A stretch of DNA of 64,000 nucleotides from contig NZ_JABVEC010000005.1 of assembly GCF_014323705.1 (NCBI RefSeq), forward strand, positions 124,001-188,000. The letters run 5' to 3'. A model generated the notes under the pieces. That model had not been told where the DNA came from. It did not search any database and was given only the letters and a program-made list of their open reading frames with translations. The position numbers were made by a program, and so were the translations under genes. This DNA comes from Actinomadura alba (GTDB taxonomy: Bacteria > Actinomycetota > Actinomycetes > Streptosporangiales > Streptosporangiaceae). Of this stretch, positions 54,623-63,792 are shown piece by piece. Position 1 is the first letter of the stretch. Each line of letters opens with the position of its first letter.

Positions 54623-55579
54623 ATGGTAACCACCACTCGCAGACATGGAACGCTGATGGGGCTGGACCACATCGGCATCGGCGTCTCGGACATGACGGCG
54701 TCGCTCGCGTTCTATGCCGAACTGGGGTTCACCGACGTCGCCTTCGACTACACGGGCCCGCTGCCGGGACTGTCCACGGTGACCGGATACGACGACACCG
54801 AGGCGCGGGTGGTCCTCCTCCGCACGCGCAACCCGACGGTCCTCGGCAGAGCGTCGATCAAGCTGGTGCAGACCACCGGCCGGACCCCACCGCCGGCCCC
54901 CGAGGGGCAGGCCTGGGGTGAGCCCGGGATCTGTGAAGTCTGCGTGCACGTCAACGGCCAGAGCGACTTCTACCGCGACCTCGTCGCACGCGGGCACACG
55001 GGACTGATGGAGCCGAACGAGGCCGACCTCCCGCCGTACCAGACCCACTGTGGCCTCTCCTATGTCGCCGATCCCGACGGCGCGAAGATCGAGCTCATCG
55101 AGTGGTCGACGCTCGAAGCGGGCTGGCCGGTCGAGCCCGGCCCGCAGGGCGTCAACCACGTGGCGTTCGGCGTGGCCGACCTCGAGCGCACGCGGCGCTT
55201 CTACCAGGGGCTCGGCTTCACCGGGCAGTTGTTCGAGTCCGACGGCCACTTCGAGCCGATGCACCCGTGGTTCCATCCGCGCACCCCGCCGCGCCAGCGG
55301 ATGACGCTGCTCACCAGCCCGTACGGCGGCGCCCTCGAACCCGTACAGCACTTCCCGCCGTCACCCGACATGCGCGGGGAGTGGGGACACATCGGCACCT
55401 ACGAGTTCGCCGTGGGCGCGCGATGTATCGACAGCGCGCTGGAGTACCTCGCGGCCGAGGGCATCGCCCTCGTCGGCGAGCCGGCCACGATCGACCTCGG
55501 CGGCGGGGCCACCTGGCGCTACGCCTACTTCCAGGACCCCGACGACCTGTACGTCTGTGTCACGGAGGTCCGCGCGTGA
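54623..55579 (+). CDS. Two-module VOC protein (extradiol dioxygenase-like)
   Basis: 318 residues with two VOC modules. Possible metal ligands are H in GLDHIGIGV, H in GVNHVAFGV (about residue 180) and Glu near the end. The second half has FYQGLGFTGQLFE and WRYAYFQDPDDLYVCVTE. The pattern could be a ring-cleavage dioxygenase, an HPPD-like enzyme or an isomerase. ATG 54623 has GGGAGG 11 nt upstream; ATG 54656 is an alternative. The stop overlaps the ABC ATPase start, so it belongs to the plus-strand operon. Confidence 0.85.
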   Translation: MVTTTRRHGTLMGLDHIGIGVSDMTASLAFYAELGFTDVAFDYTGPLPGLSTVTGYDDTEARVVLLRTRNPTVLGRASIKLVQTTGRTPPPAPEGQAWGEPGICEVCVHVNGQSDFYRDLVARGHTGLMEPNEADLPPYQTHCGLSYVADPDGAKIELIEWSTLEAGWPVEPGPQGVNHVAFGVADLERTRRFYQGLGFTGQLFESDGHFEPMHPWFHPRTPPRQRMTLLTSPYGGALEPVQHFPPSPDMRGEWGHIGTYEFAVGARCIDSALEYLAAEGIALVGEPATIDLGGGATWRYAYFQDPDDLYVCVTEVRA

Positions 55580-56373
55580 GCGCGGGCGACGAGACTCCGC
55601 GCGCGAGCGCGGCGGACAAGATCGCACCGATCGTCGAGTTGCGCGGCATCCGCAAGTCGTTCGGCGACCTCGAGGTCCTGTGCGGCATCGATCTGGAGAT
55701 CTTCTCCGGCGAGCACGTCGTGATCTTCGGGCCGTCCGGCTCGGGAAAGTCGACGGTGCTGCGCAGCATCAACCTGCTCGAACCGCCGACCTCGGGCTCG
55801 CTCAAGGTGGCGGGGACCGAGTACGGCCCGGGCCTGCCGGGTGAGCGGGTGACCCGCCGGGGAAAGGCGCTGGACCTGCGCCGCACCGTCGGCATGGTGT
55901 TCCAGCAGTTCAATCTGTTCCCGCATCTCACCGCGCTCGACAACGTGGCCCTGCCACTGCGATCGGTACGCGGGCTCAAGCGGGCCGACGCGCAACTGAA
56001 GTCGGCCGAGGCCCTGCGCCGGGTCGGGCTGCTGCAGCGCGCGGGCCACTACCCGCAGCAACTGTCCGGGGGGCAACAGCAACGCGTCGCGATCGCCCGC
56101 GCGCTGGCCCTCGACCCCGAGGTGATGCTCTTCGACGAGCCGACCTCGGCACTGGACCCCGAACTGGTGGGTGAAGTGCTCAAGACGATGCGAGAGGTCG
56201 CCGAGGCCGGGATGACGATGGTCGTGGTCACCCACGAACTCGGCTTCGCCAGGGAGATCGGGGATCTGAACGTGTTCATGGAGGACGGCGTGGTCGTCGA
56301 GAGCGGCCCGCGCGGGTTCTTCGAGAACTGCACGAGTGCCCGCGCCCGCGAGTTCATCCTGGCGGTGCGCTGA
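55576..56373 (+). CDS. Polar amino acid ABC transporter ATPase
   Basis: 265 residues of the GlnQ/HisP type. Walker A GPSGSGKST, Q-loop VFQQFNLFPH, signature LSGGQQQRVAIARAL, Walker B VMLFDEPTSALD, switch VTHELGFAREI. It starts with GTG overlapping the VOC stop (GTGA) and overlaps the permease start (TGATG). With the next two genes it forms a complete importer for an amino acid or similar zwitterion. Confidence 0.95.
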   Translation: MSAGDETPRASAADKIAPIVELRGIRKSFGDLEVLCGIDLEIFSGEHVVIFGPSGSGKSTVLRSINLLEPPTSGSLKVAGTEYGPGLPGERVTRRGKALDLRRTVGMVFQQFNLFPHLTALDNVALPLRSVRGLKRADAQLKSAEALRRVGLLQRAGHYPQQLSGGQQQRVAIARALALDPEVMLFDEPTSALDPELVGEVLKTMREVAEAGMTMVVVTHELGFAREIGDLNVFMEDGVVVESGPRGFFENCTSARAREFILAVR

Positions 56374-57101
56374 TGTACGACTGGGGACTCATCTGGGACA
56401 ACCACAGCGCCCTGCTGAACGGCCTGCTCGTCGCCCTGGAGGTGTCGCTCTGCGCCGTGGTCATCTCGATCGCGGGCGGCCTGCTCCTGGCGATCATGCG
56501 GATGTCGCGACCGCCCATCTCCTACATCGCCGTCGTCTACATCAACGTCTTCCGCGGGGTGCCGGCCCTGGTCAGCGTGATCTGGGTGTACTTCGGCGTC
56601 TCGCTGCTGCTGGGCGTTGACTTCAGCGTCTTCCAGGCCGGCGTGATCGCGCTGTCGTTGCTGTACAGCGCGTTCATGGCGGAGATCTTCCGGTCGGCGC
56701 TCAGCGCCGTCCCAGCCGGCCACCGTGAGGCCGGTCAGGCCCTGGGCATGCGGCCGATCCGGGTGTTCTTCTCGGTCATCCTGCCCCAGGCGATCAAGAT
56801 CGCCCTGCCGAACATCGGCAGCATGTACATCGGCATGGTGAAGGACACCTCGACCTTCACCGTGATCGGGCTGCTCGAGGTCGTGCGGGTCACGCAGAAC
56901 GTGGTGTCCCAGACCTTCCAGCCCTTCGTGCTCTACACGGCCGCCGCGGCGATCTACGTACTCGCGGCCTTCGTCATCGACCTCGTGTTCCGCCTCATCG
57001 AGAACGGCTACGCCAGCCCGCCCAGCGGGGCGATGGCGCGGGCCCTGCGCTCTCGCAAGCGGCGGCGCATCAAGCAGCTCATGGCCGACCTCGGCTCATG
57101 A
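56373..57101 (+). CDS. Polar amino acid ABC transporter permease
   Basis: 242 residues with five membrane helices, of the HisM/GlnP family: VYINVFRGVPALVSVIWVYF and the EAA-like loop GHREAGQALGMRPIRVFFSVILPQA. It probably acts as a homodimer since only one permease gene is present. A basic C-terminal tail (RSRKRRRIK) faces the cytoplasm. It is coupled to the ATPase and followed by the binding protein. Confidence 0.94.
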   Translation: MYDWGLIWDNHSALLNGLLVALEVSLCAVVISIAGGLLLAIMRMSRPPISYIAVVYINVFRGVPALVSVIWVYFGVSLLLGVDFSVFQAGVIALSLLYSAFMAEIFRSALSAVPAGHREAGQALGMRPIRVFFSVILPQAIKIALPNIGSMYIGMVKDTSTFTVIGLLEVVRVTQNVVSQTFQPFVLYTAAAAIYVLAAFVIDLVFRLIENGYASPPSGAMARALRSRKRRRIKQLMADLGS

Positions 57102-57151
57102 GGCTCCACCCCCTCTCCAACCCTCGCCTTCAGCATCGAAAGAGGAAGCCC

Positions 57152-58003
57152 GTGCCCAGAATCGTGAAGTCGTGGTCGGCGGTGAGACGCACCGCCCTGG
57201 CAGGTGTCGCCGTCATGTCCGCCCTGGTCCTCGTGGCGTGCGGGGGGTCGGACTCCTCCGGCGGTGACGGCGACGGCGCCGGCCTCAACCGGGCCGGAAC
57301 GCTCACCGTGGGGATGAACCTGCAGTTCAAGCCAGAGATGTACCTGGACGCTGCCGGCAAGCCGGCCGGCTACGACGTCGACCTGCTCAACAAGCTCGCC
57401 GCCGAGCTGGGCGTCAAGCTCGACATCCAGAACCTGGACTTCAACGGGCTCATCCCGGGCCTGCAGAGCAAGAAGTTCGACCTGGTCTCGGTCGGCCTGT
57501 CGGCGACCGAAGAGCGTAAGAAGGTCATCGACTTCACCCGCGCGTACGTTCCGTACACCAGTGTGCTGGCGGTCGGGCAGAACGACACCTCACCGGCGAC
57601 GGTCGAAAGCTACAACGTCAAGGGCAAGGTCATCACGGCTCTGCAGGGCTCCACGGGTGAGCAGCTGGCCAAGAAGTCCTTCCCGCAGGCCAAGGTGACG
57701 AGCTTCAGCGACCAGAACGCTGCTCTGCTCCAGGTGGCGACGGGACGCGCCCAGGGCACCGTCGTCGAGGACTACATCCTGGCGCAGTACCAGAAGAGCA
57801 ACGCGAACCAGGTGAAGAAGGCCGCCCTGCCGAAGCCGCTGGACCTCTCCTACGGCGCGTGGGCCGTGCAGAAGGGCAACGGCACGCTGCAAACGAAGCT
57901 GGACGCGTTCCTGTGCAAGGTGCAGAAGGACGGCACGCTCGGCCAGCTGTACCAGAAGAACTTCGAGGTGTCGGAGTTCCCGGTCATGCCGGAGGGCTGC
58001 TGA
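57152..58003 (+). CDS. Amino acid-binding lipoprotein of the ABC importer
   Basis: 283-residue family 3 solute-binding protein. A signal sequence ends at lipobox LVLVAC (about residue 30), followed by GGSDSSGGDGDG linker and a two-lobe body with GYDVDLLNKLAAELGVKLDI, GLSATEERKKVIDFTRAY and VVEDYILAQYQ. GTG 57152 is chosen because AGAGGAA is correctly spaced and it gives a normal signal peptide. The longer frame from 57098 would overlap the permease gene. Confidence 0.93.
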   Translation: MPRIVKSWSAVRRTALAGVAVMSALVLVACGGSDSSGGDGDGAGLNRAGTLTVGMNLQFKPEMYLDAAGKPAGYDVDLLNKLAAELGVKLDIQNLDFNGLIPGLQSKKFDLVSVGLSATEERKKVIDFTRAYVPYTSVLAVGQNDTSPATVESYNVKGKVITALQGSTGEQLAKKSFPQAKVTSFSDQNAALLQVATGRAQGTVVEDYILAQYQKSNANQVKKAALPKPLDLSYGAWAVQKGNGTLQTKLDAFLCKVQKDGTLGQLYQKNFEVSEFPVMPEGC

Positions 58004-58006
58004 GCA

Positions 58007-59539
58007 GTGGCCGGTAGCTACCTGGATCCTGACCTCCTCGTCGTCGGAGGAGGTCCGGCGGGCATCTCGGCCGCTCTCGCGGCGAGCGCGGCGGGCATGC
58101 ACGTCCTGCTCGCCGACGAGCGCCCGACTCTCGGTGGCCAGATCTACAAGCAGCCGGGTCCGGGCTTCACGGTCACGGACCCGGCTGCGATGGACCGCCA
58201 GTTCCGGTACGGCAGATCCCTGATCGAATCGCTCCAGGACACCGATGTCTCGGTGCGGTTGCGTACGAGTGTCGTCGCCGTCGAGGGGCGGCAGGCGGTG
58301 CTGGTCACCGAAGGGTCCACCGCGACCACCGTGACGGCGCAGCGGATGGTGCTCGCGCCTGGGGCCCACGACCGGCCGGTGGCCTTCCCCGGCTGGACCC
58401 TGCCCGGCGTCATCACCGCGGGCGGGTTGCAGACCCTGGCGAAGACGCAGCGCGTGCTGCCGGGCCGGCGCATGCTCTTCGCCGGCTCGGGCCCGGTCGC
58501 GCTGGCCTTCCCGGCACAGCTCGGACACTACGGCGCGCACATCGTGGCGGCACTGGAGGCCGGCCCGGCGCCGCGGCCCGCCGACCTCCTCGGCATCGCC
58601 CGGGCGGCCCGCGGCAACACCGCGCTGCTGCGCGACGCCGCGCGCTACCGGAGCCTGCTGCTGAGACACCGGATCCCGCTGCGGTACGGGCGGATCGTCG
58701 TCCGCGCCGAGGGCGACGGCCGGGTCGAACGGGTGGTGCACGCGGCCGTCGACGCCGACTGGCGGGTCGTCCCGGGCACTGAGCAGAGCGTCGACGTCGA
58801 CGTCCTGTGCCTCGGGTACGGCTTCGTGCCCTCGCTGGAGCTCATGCGGCTGGTGGGCTGCGCGTTCGACTACCAGGAGGACCTCGGCGGTCATGTCGTG
58901 CACCGCGACGAATGGCACCGCACGACCGTCGACGGCGTCTACGCGGCCGGTGACGGCGCGGGCGTCGAAGGATCGTTCGTCGCCATCGACGAGGGCCGCG
59001 TCGCCGGCCTCGCGGCGGCGATGGACGCCGGCGCGATGAGCGCGGACGAGGCCGTCGCGGCGGCGGCACCGGCCCGACACCGGCTGGCCCGCCGCCGGGC
59101 GCTCAACGTCGCGACCTCGCGGCTGTACCGCGTCGGCCCCGGCATCTTCGAGCTGTCCACCGACGACACGGTGGTCTGCCGATGCGAGGGCGTCCGCGGG
59201 CGCGACCTCGCGCCGGCGATCGAGGCCACCGACGACGTCAACGTGGTGAAGGCCTACACCCGGGCCGGCATGGGCCCGTGCCAGGGCAAGAACTGTCAGC
59301 GCCAGGTGGCCGCGCTCATCGCCCGCCGGCACGGCCGGCCGGTCGCGGACATCGCGCCGGCCACGCCTCGCATGCCGGTGCGGCCGGTGCCGATCAGCGC
59401 GCTCGCCGACCACTCGATCGAGAGCCCGACCCTGTTCGTGGCCGGGGACGCGGGCTCCGGCACGGGCTCCGGCACGGGCTCCGGCACGGGCTCTGACACA
59501 GGCGACGACACCGAATCCGAAGGGCCCGGGGAACCGTGA
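58007..59539 (+). CDS. FAD/[2Fe-2S] oxidoreductase subunit (HcnB/LhpE-like)
   Basis: 510 residues. An N-terminal FAD site LLVVGGGPAGISAALAAS (about 10-27), a second nucleotide site RRMLFAGSGPVALAFPAQL (about 152-170) and a C-terminal BFD-like cluster site with VVCRCEGV and GMGPCQGKNC (about 388-428). This is the alpha-type subunit of hetero-oligomeric D-hydroxyproline, proline or opine dehydrogenases and of HcnB. The tail has a Gly-Ser-Gly-Thr repeat encoded by four 12-bp units. GTGA overlap with the next subunit. Confidence 0.9.
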   Translation: MAGSYLDPDLLVVGGGPAGISAALAASAAGMHVLLADERPTLGGQIYKQPGPGFTVTDPAAMDRQFRYGRSLIESLQDTDVSVRLRTSVVAVEGRQAVLVTEGSTATTVTAQRMVLAPGAHDRPVAFPGWTLPGVITAGGLQTLAKTQRVLPGRRMLFAGSGPVALAFPAQLGHYGAHIVAALEAGPAPRPADLLGIARAARGNTALLRDAARYRSLLLRHRIPLRYGRIVVRAEGDGRVERVVHAAVDADWRVVPGTEQSVDVDVLCLGYGFVPSLELMRLVGCAFDYQEDLGGHVVHRDEWHRTTVDGVYAAGDGAGVEGSFVAIDEGRVAGLAAAMDAGAMSADEAVAAAAPARHRLARRRALNVATSRLYRVGPGIFELSTDDTVVCRCEGVRGRDLAPAIEATDDVNVVKAYTRAGMGPCQGKNCQRQVAALIARRHGRPVADIAPATPRMPVRPVPISALADHSIESPTLFVAGDAGSGTGSGTGSGTGSDTGDDTESEGPGEP

Positions 59540-60756
59540 CCGACGTGCTGCACCCCGCGCTGTGGCCGACCGCCGAGAGCGGCCGCGCACCGTTGCCGGC
59601 CGCCACCGACGTCCTCGTCGTCGGGGGCGGGATCGCGGGCACGGCGATGGCGTACTACCTCGCCAAGGCCGGCGTCGAGGTCACTCTCGTCGAACGCGGC
59701 GAGCTCAACCGCGAGGCGTCCGGCACCAACGCCGGCAGCTTCCATCTGCAGCTCGCCATCCATCAGCTGTCCGGCCAGGGCGCCGCGGCCGACCGTGAGC
59801 GGCTGCTCGCCGAGGCCAGGCTCAGCCTCAAGGCGTTCGCGATGTGGCAGGAGCTCGGCGAGGAACTCGACGGCCCGCTGGACGTCCACCTGACCGGTGG
59901 ATGGATGGTCGCCGAGACCGCGGAGCAACTGCGGACCCTGCGGGACAAGTACGAGCTGGAGCGGCTCGCCGGCATCGAGACCGAGGTCGTCACCGGCGCC
60001 GAGCTGAGGCGGCGCGCGCCCTTCCTGGCCGAGACCGTCGTCGGGGCGACCTACTGCCCGCTCGAAGGGCACGCCAATCCGCTGATCGTCGCGCCGTTGT
60101 ACGCGCTGCGCGCCGTACAGCACGGGGCCGTGATCCGCACCCGCACCGAGGTGACCGGCATCGACGTGGTCGCCGCGACCGGGGCCCGGCGGTTCACCGT
60201 CCACACCGACGCCGGCTCGATCGACGCGCACCGCGTCGTCGACTGTGCGGGGGCCTGGTCGGGTGAGCTGGCGGCGATGGCCGGGCTGCGGCTGCCGGTC
60301 CGCAGCGAGGGCCTGCATGTCAACGTGACGGAGCCGCGGCCACGGCTGCTAACCCCCATGGTCCAGCACATCGGCCGCCGGCTCACGCTCAAGCAGACCG
60401 AGCAGAACACGTTCATCATCGGCGGCGGCTGGCCCACGCCCGAGGCCGCCCGGCCGCACCGCTATCCGACGAGCTGGCACAGCGCGGCGGGCAGTACGGC
60501 GGTGGCGGTGTCGGTCGTGCCGGCGCTCGCGGACGTCCGGGTCGTACGCACCTGGTCCGGGGTGATCGTGTTCACCGACGACTTCTCGCCGATCGTGGGC
60601 GAGTCGGAGCGGGTACCCGGATTCCATGCCTGCGTCTCGTCGACCGGTTTCACGTTCAGCCCGCTGCTCGCCCGGCGGCTGGCCACCTACATGGCCTCGC
60701 CCTCGCCCGACCGGCGGTTCCCCGAGCGGTACGCGCTGGACCGCACGACGCCCTGA
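59536..60756 (+). CDS. FAD-dependent amine/imino acid dehydrogenase subunit (HcnC/LhpB-like)
   Basis: 406 residues of the DAAO family: DVLVVGGGIAGTAMAYYLAKAGVEV (FAD site), GTNAGSFH near residue 60, and RTWSGVIVFTDDFSPIVGE towards the end. It is the substrate-oxidising subunit of the same complex as the upstream gene, to which it is coupled by GTGA. The likely substrate is a D-imino acid such as cis-4-hydroxy-D-proline, or another N-alkyl amino acid. The choice rests on gene context. Confidence 0.9.
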   Translation: MTDVLHPALWPTAESGRAPLPAATDVLVVGGGIAGTAMAYYLAKAGVEVTLVERGELNREASGTNAGSFHLQLAIHQLSGQGAAADRERLLAEARLSLKAFAMWQELGEELDGPLDVHLTGGWMVAETAEQLRTLRDKYELERLAGIETEVVTGAELRRRAPFLAETVVGATYCPLEGHANPLIVAPLYALRAVQHGAVIRTRTEVTGIDVVAATGARRFTVHTDAGSIDAHRVVDCAGAWSGELAAMAGLRLPVRSEGLHVNVTEPRPRLLTPMVQHIGRRLTLKQTEQNTFIIGGGWPTPEAARPHRYPTSWHSAAGSTAVAVSVVPALADVRVVRTWSGVIVFTDDFSPIVGESERVPGFHACVSSTGFTFSPLLARRLATYMASPSPDRRFPERYALDRTTP

Positions 60757-60803
60757 CCGCCGGCACGCTCTGAGATGCCCGCACGATCTGAGATGGAGGA
60801 GTA

Positions 60804-61745
60804 ATGGATCGAGACGACGTCGACTGGCAGGGGTACTTCCCCGCCTTCGTCACGCCGTTCACGGAGTCGGGCGACCTCGACCTCGACACCCTGCGCGCAC
60901 TGGTGGACCACTACGTGAGCGAGGGCATGCACGGCATCGTGGTCAACGGAACGTGCGGCGAGTGGTTCTCGCAGACGGCGGAGGAGCGCCGGGCGGTCGC
61001 CGAGAGCGCGGTCGGTCAGGCGGCCGGGCGCCTGCGGGTACTCGTCGGCTGCACCGCCTACACCGCCAAGGAGACCGCCGGGTTCGCGCGCCACGCGCTC
61101 GCCGCCGGGGCGGACGGCGTACTGGCGTCGCCGCCGCCGTACGCCAAGCTGTTCCCGGACGAGGTGATCGAGTTCTACCGTGACCTCGACGCGGCGGTCG
61201 ACGGCCCGATCGCCGTCTACAACTGGCCGCACGGCAGCGGCGTCGACATCGGCACCGAGCTGGCCGACCGGCTCGCCGACATCGACCAAGTCGTGGCCAT
61301 CAAGGACAGCACCCCGGACGCCGACCAGTTCTTCGAGACGTCCCGTCGCGTGCGTGATCGTGTGCGCGTCTTCGGTCCCTACATGAGCGTCCGGGGCGTC
61401 GAGGTGCTGCGCACCGAAGGGGGCGACGGCACGGTCGGCGGCGGTTCCCTGCACGGGCGTCCCGACGCCGGCTTCTGGGAGTCGTACTGGCGCGGCGACT
61501 TCGACGGCCCGCACGCCCACGCGGTCGCGGGCGACCGGCTGTTCCCGAAGCTCTGGCTGCCCGGCGGCTGGGCGGGCAGGTACGGCGCGTACCAGAGCCA
61601 GTTGAAGGCCCTGATGACGATGCTCGGCCAGCCGGCCGGGCATGTCCGCCGGCCGAGGCTGCCCATCACCGATCCGGCGAGCCTGCGCAGCATGCGCGCC
61701 GTGCTGGTCGAAGAGGGGCTGCTGCCGGAGGTGGACCGGCCATGA
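60804..61745 (+). CDS. DapA-family lyase/deaminase (LhpC-like candidate)
   Basis: 313-residue TIM-barrel aldolase-family enzyme. The Schiff-base lysine is in VVAIKDSTPD (about 166) and the tyrosine in IAVYNWPHG (about 140). The substrate loop is GTCGEW where dihydrodipicolinate synthase has GTTGE. Members with altered loops include 1-pyrroline-4-hydroxy-2-carboxylate deaminase. Beside an LhpBEF-like dehydrogenase that function is likely, giving 2-oxoglutarate semialdehyde. GGAGGAG precedes the ATG. ATGA overlap with the [2Fe-2S] gene. Confidence 0.85.
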   Translation: MDRDDVDWQGYFPAFVTPFTESGDLDLDTLRALVDHYVSEGMHGIVVNGTCGEWFSQTAEERRAVAESAVGQAAGRLRVLVGCTAYTAKETAGFARHALAAGADGVLASPPPYAKLFPDEVIEFYRDLDAAVDGPIAVYNWPHGSGVDIGTELADRLADIDQVVAIKDSTPDADQFFETSRRVRDRVRVFGPYMSVRGVEVLRTEGGDGTVGGGSLHGRPDAGFWESYWRGDFDGPHAHAVAGDRLFPKLWLPGGWAGRYGAYQSQLKALMTMLGQPAGHVRRPRLPITDPASLRSMRAVLVEEGLLPEVDRP

Positions 61746-62125
61746 CGGTGGAGCGGCCCCGGCTCCCGGCGGGGCCCGGCCTCGAGCGCGGGCCGGTGGT
61801 GACCATCACGGTCGACGGCCGGCCCACGCCCGCCTACCTGGGAGAGAGCGTGGCGGCGGCGCTGATGGCCGATGGTGAGCTGACTCTCCGGACGACGGCG
61901 GACGGCGAACCCCGCGGGCTGTTCTGCGGCATGGGCGTGTGCTTCGACTGCCTGGTCATCGTCGACGGTGTCCCCGGGACCCGGGCGTGCGTCACGTGGG
62001 TCCGCGAGGGCATGGACGTCGCCCGCCAGGACGGTCCGGGGCACCGCCTGGCCGGCACCGGCGTCGGCGCCGAGGGCGATGCCGATGCCGATGCCGATGG
62101 TCCGGACCGTGCGTCCGGCGGCTGA
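61742..62125 (+). CDS. [2Fe-2S] small subunit (HcnA/LhpF-like)
   Basis: 127 residues with an SoxA/HcnA-type fold: TITVDGRPTPAYLGESVAAALMA and then the cluster site FCGMGVCFDC with a further Cys in TRACVTW. The last 25 residues are a low-complexity Asp/Ala tail. It is the electron-transfer subunit of the dehydrogenase complex, coupled by ATGA to the DapA-family gene. It is the last gene of the operon. Confidence 0.9.
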   Translation: MTVERPRLPAGPGLERGPVVTITVDGRPTPAYLGESVAAALMADGELTLRTTADGEPRGLFCGMGVCFDCLVIVDGVPGTRACVTWVREGMDVARQDGPGHRLAGTGVGAEGDADADADGPDRASGG

Positions 62126-62138
62126 GCCGGACGGCGTC

Positions 62139-63632
62139 TCAGCCGCCGAGCCCGTCGACGCAGAGGTACTTCAGCTCGGTGAACTCGTCGATGCCGTGCC
62201 GCGAGCCCTCGCGGCCCACCCCCGACTCCTTCATCCCGCCGAACGGCGCGCCCTCATAGGAGATCAGGCCGGTGTTCACGCCGACGACGCCGAACTCGAG
62301 GGCCTCGCCGACCCGCCACATCCGGCCCAGGTCGGTGGTGAAGAAGTACGAGGCGAGGCCGAACGGCGTGTCGTTGGCCATCGCGATCGCCTCGTCCTCG
62401 GTGCTGAACTCGATCACGGCGGCCACCGGGCCGAACGTCTCCTCCCGCGCCACCAGCATGCCGGGCCGCACCCCGGTGAGCAGGGTGGGCTCGAAGAAGG
62501 TGCGACCGAGCGGGTGCCGGCCGCCGCCGCTGACCACGGTGGCCCCCCCGGCGACGGCGTCGCCGATGTGCCGCTGCACCTTCTCGACCGCGGCCTCCGA
62601 GATCAGCGGGCCCTGCTCGGAGCCGTCCTCGAACCCGTTGCCGACGGTCAGCTCCTCGATGGCCGTACGGAACCGCTGGACGAAGGCGTCGTGGATGCCG
62701 GACTGCACGATGACCCGGTTGGCGCAGACGCACGTCTGCCCGGCGTTGCGGAACTTCGAGGCCATCGCACCGGCGACCGCCGCGTCCAGGTCGGCGTCGT
62801 CGAACACGATGAGCGGCGCGTTGCCGCCGAGCTCCAGAGCGACCTTCTTCACGGTGCGCGCGCTCTGGGCCATCAGCAGCTTGCCGACCTCGGTCGAGCC
62901 GGTGAAGCTCAGCGCCCGCACCCCCGGGTGCGAGGTCAGGATCTCGCCGATCGTCGCCGGGGGACCGGCCACCACGCTGAGGACACCGTCCGGGACGCCC
63001 GCCCTGGCGCCGAGCTCGGCGAGTGCGGTGGCCGACAGCGGCGTCTCCTCGGCCGGCTTGATGATCATTGGGCAGCCGGCGGCGAGGGCCGGTCCGGCCT
63101 TGCGCAGGATCATGGCCGAGGGGAAGTTCCAGGGTGTGATGGCCGCGCTCACGCCGACCGGCTGGCGCAGGGTGAGCAGCCTGCGCCCGGCGACGTTCGT
63201 CGGGATGACCTCGCCGTAGGTGCGCTTGCACTCCTCGGCGTACCACTCGACGAAGCCCGCACCGTACAGGATCTCACCGCGCGCCTCGGCGAGTGGCTTG
63301 CCCTGTTCCGCGGTGAGGATGGCCGCCAGGTCGTCGGCGTTGGCGACGATGAGGTCGTACCACCGGCGCATGACGCGTGCGCGTTCGATCGCGGTCGTCG
63401 TGCCCCAGGCAGGGGCCGCCGCCTCGGCCGCCTCGATGCCGCGCCGGACATCGGCGTCGGTCGCGTCGGCCATCCGCGCGATGACGGCGCCGGTGGCGGG
63501 GTCGACGACGTCGGTGCGCCGCCCGGCCGAGCCGGGCGTCCAGGCGCCGCCGATGAAGAGGTCCTCCCGCAGCAGGCTCGGATCGCGCAGCTGAGAACGG
63601 TCGAAGGTCGAGTCCACGGCGTCAGCCTCCAT
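62139..63632 (-). CDS. Semialdehyde dehydrogenase (GabD/KGSALDH-like)
   Basis: 497-residue NAD(P)-dependent aldehyde dehydrogenase. It has PWNFPSAMILRKAGPALAAG, the cofactor Lys-Pro KPAEETPLSA, active-site Glu in LELGGNAP (about 267) and catalytic Cys in GQTCVCANR (about 300). The ending PFGGMKESGVGREGSRHGI is that of succinate semialdehyde dehydrogenases; 2-oxoglutarate semialdehyde dehydrogenases share it. It is convergent with the importer/dehydrogenase operon (13-bp gap) and divergent from the aminotransferase. Confidence 0.92.
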   Translation of the reverse strand: MEADAVDSTFDRSQLRDPSLLREDLFIGGAWTPGSAGRRTDVVDPATGAVIARMADATDADVRRGIEAAEAAAPAWGTTTAIERARVMRRWYDLIVANADDLAAILTAEQGKPLAEARGEILYGAGFVEWYAEECKRTYGEVIPTNVAGRRLLTLRQPVGVSAAITPWNFPSAMILRKAGPALAAGCPMIIKPAEETPLSATALAELGARAGVPDGVLSVVAGPPATIGEILTSHPGVRALSFTGSTEVGKLLMAQSARTVKKVALELGGNAPLIVFDDADLDAAVAGAMASKFRNAGQTCVCANRVIVQSGIHDAFVQRFRTAIEELTVGNGFEDGSEQGPLISEAAVEKVQRHIGDAVAGGATVVSGGGRHPLGRTFFEPTLLTGVRPGMLVAREETFGPVAAVIEFSTEDEAIAMANDTPFGLASYFFTTDLGRMWRVGEALEFGVVGVNTGLISYEGAPFGGMKESGVGREGSRHGIDEFTELKYLCVDGLGG

Positions 63633-63682
63633 GCCCGGATACCCGGCAGATCTGTCGAAATTCTGTTATCCCGGCACCCCGG

Positions 63683-63699
63683 TGGCCGGATAGCGGCCA
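63683..63699. promoter_or_regulatory. Operator-like palindrome between ALDH and aminotransferase
   Basis: TGGCCG-GATAG-CGGCCA is a perfect 6-bp inverted repeat in the 160-bp divergent region. It may be bound by the regulator of this pair. No regulator gene is adjacent in the window. Confidence 0.45.
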
Positions 63700-63792
63700 A
63701 CAGTACGCCACGCGGCCATTTGTTGCTACATTGACCTCGCGGTCGCCGGCTCGGCCCCCGACCCCGGTCCCCCCACACACCGACTCCCATGG

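Noticed and set aside
57590..59590. 666-residue minus-strand open frame
   Set aside because: It is antisense to the binding protein and FAD oxidoreductase genes, with no recognisable domain.
60804..61745. Assignment as dihydrodipicolinate synthase of lysine biosynthesis
   Set aside because: The substrate loop reads GTCGE instead of GTTGE and the gene lies in a catabolic operon with dehydrogenase subunits.
61968..63734. 588-residue plus-strand frame over the aldehyde dehydrogenase
   Set aside because: It is an antisense shadow of a canonical aldehyde dehydrogenase with all catalytic residues.
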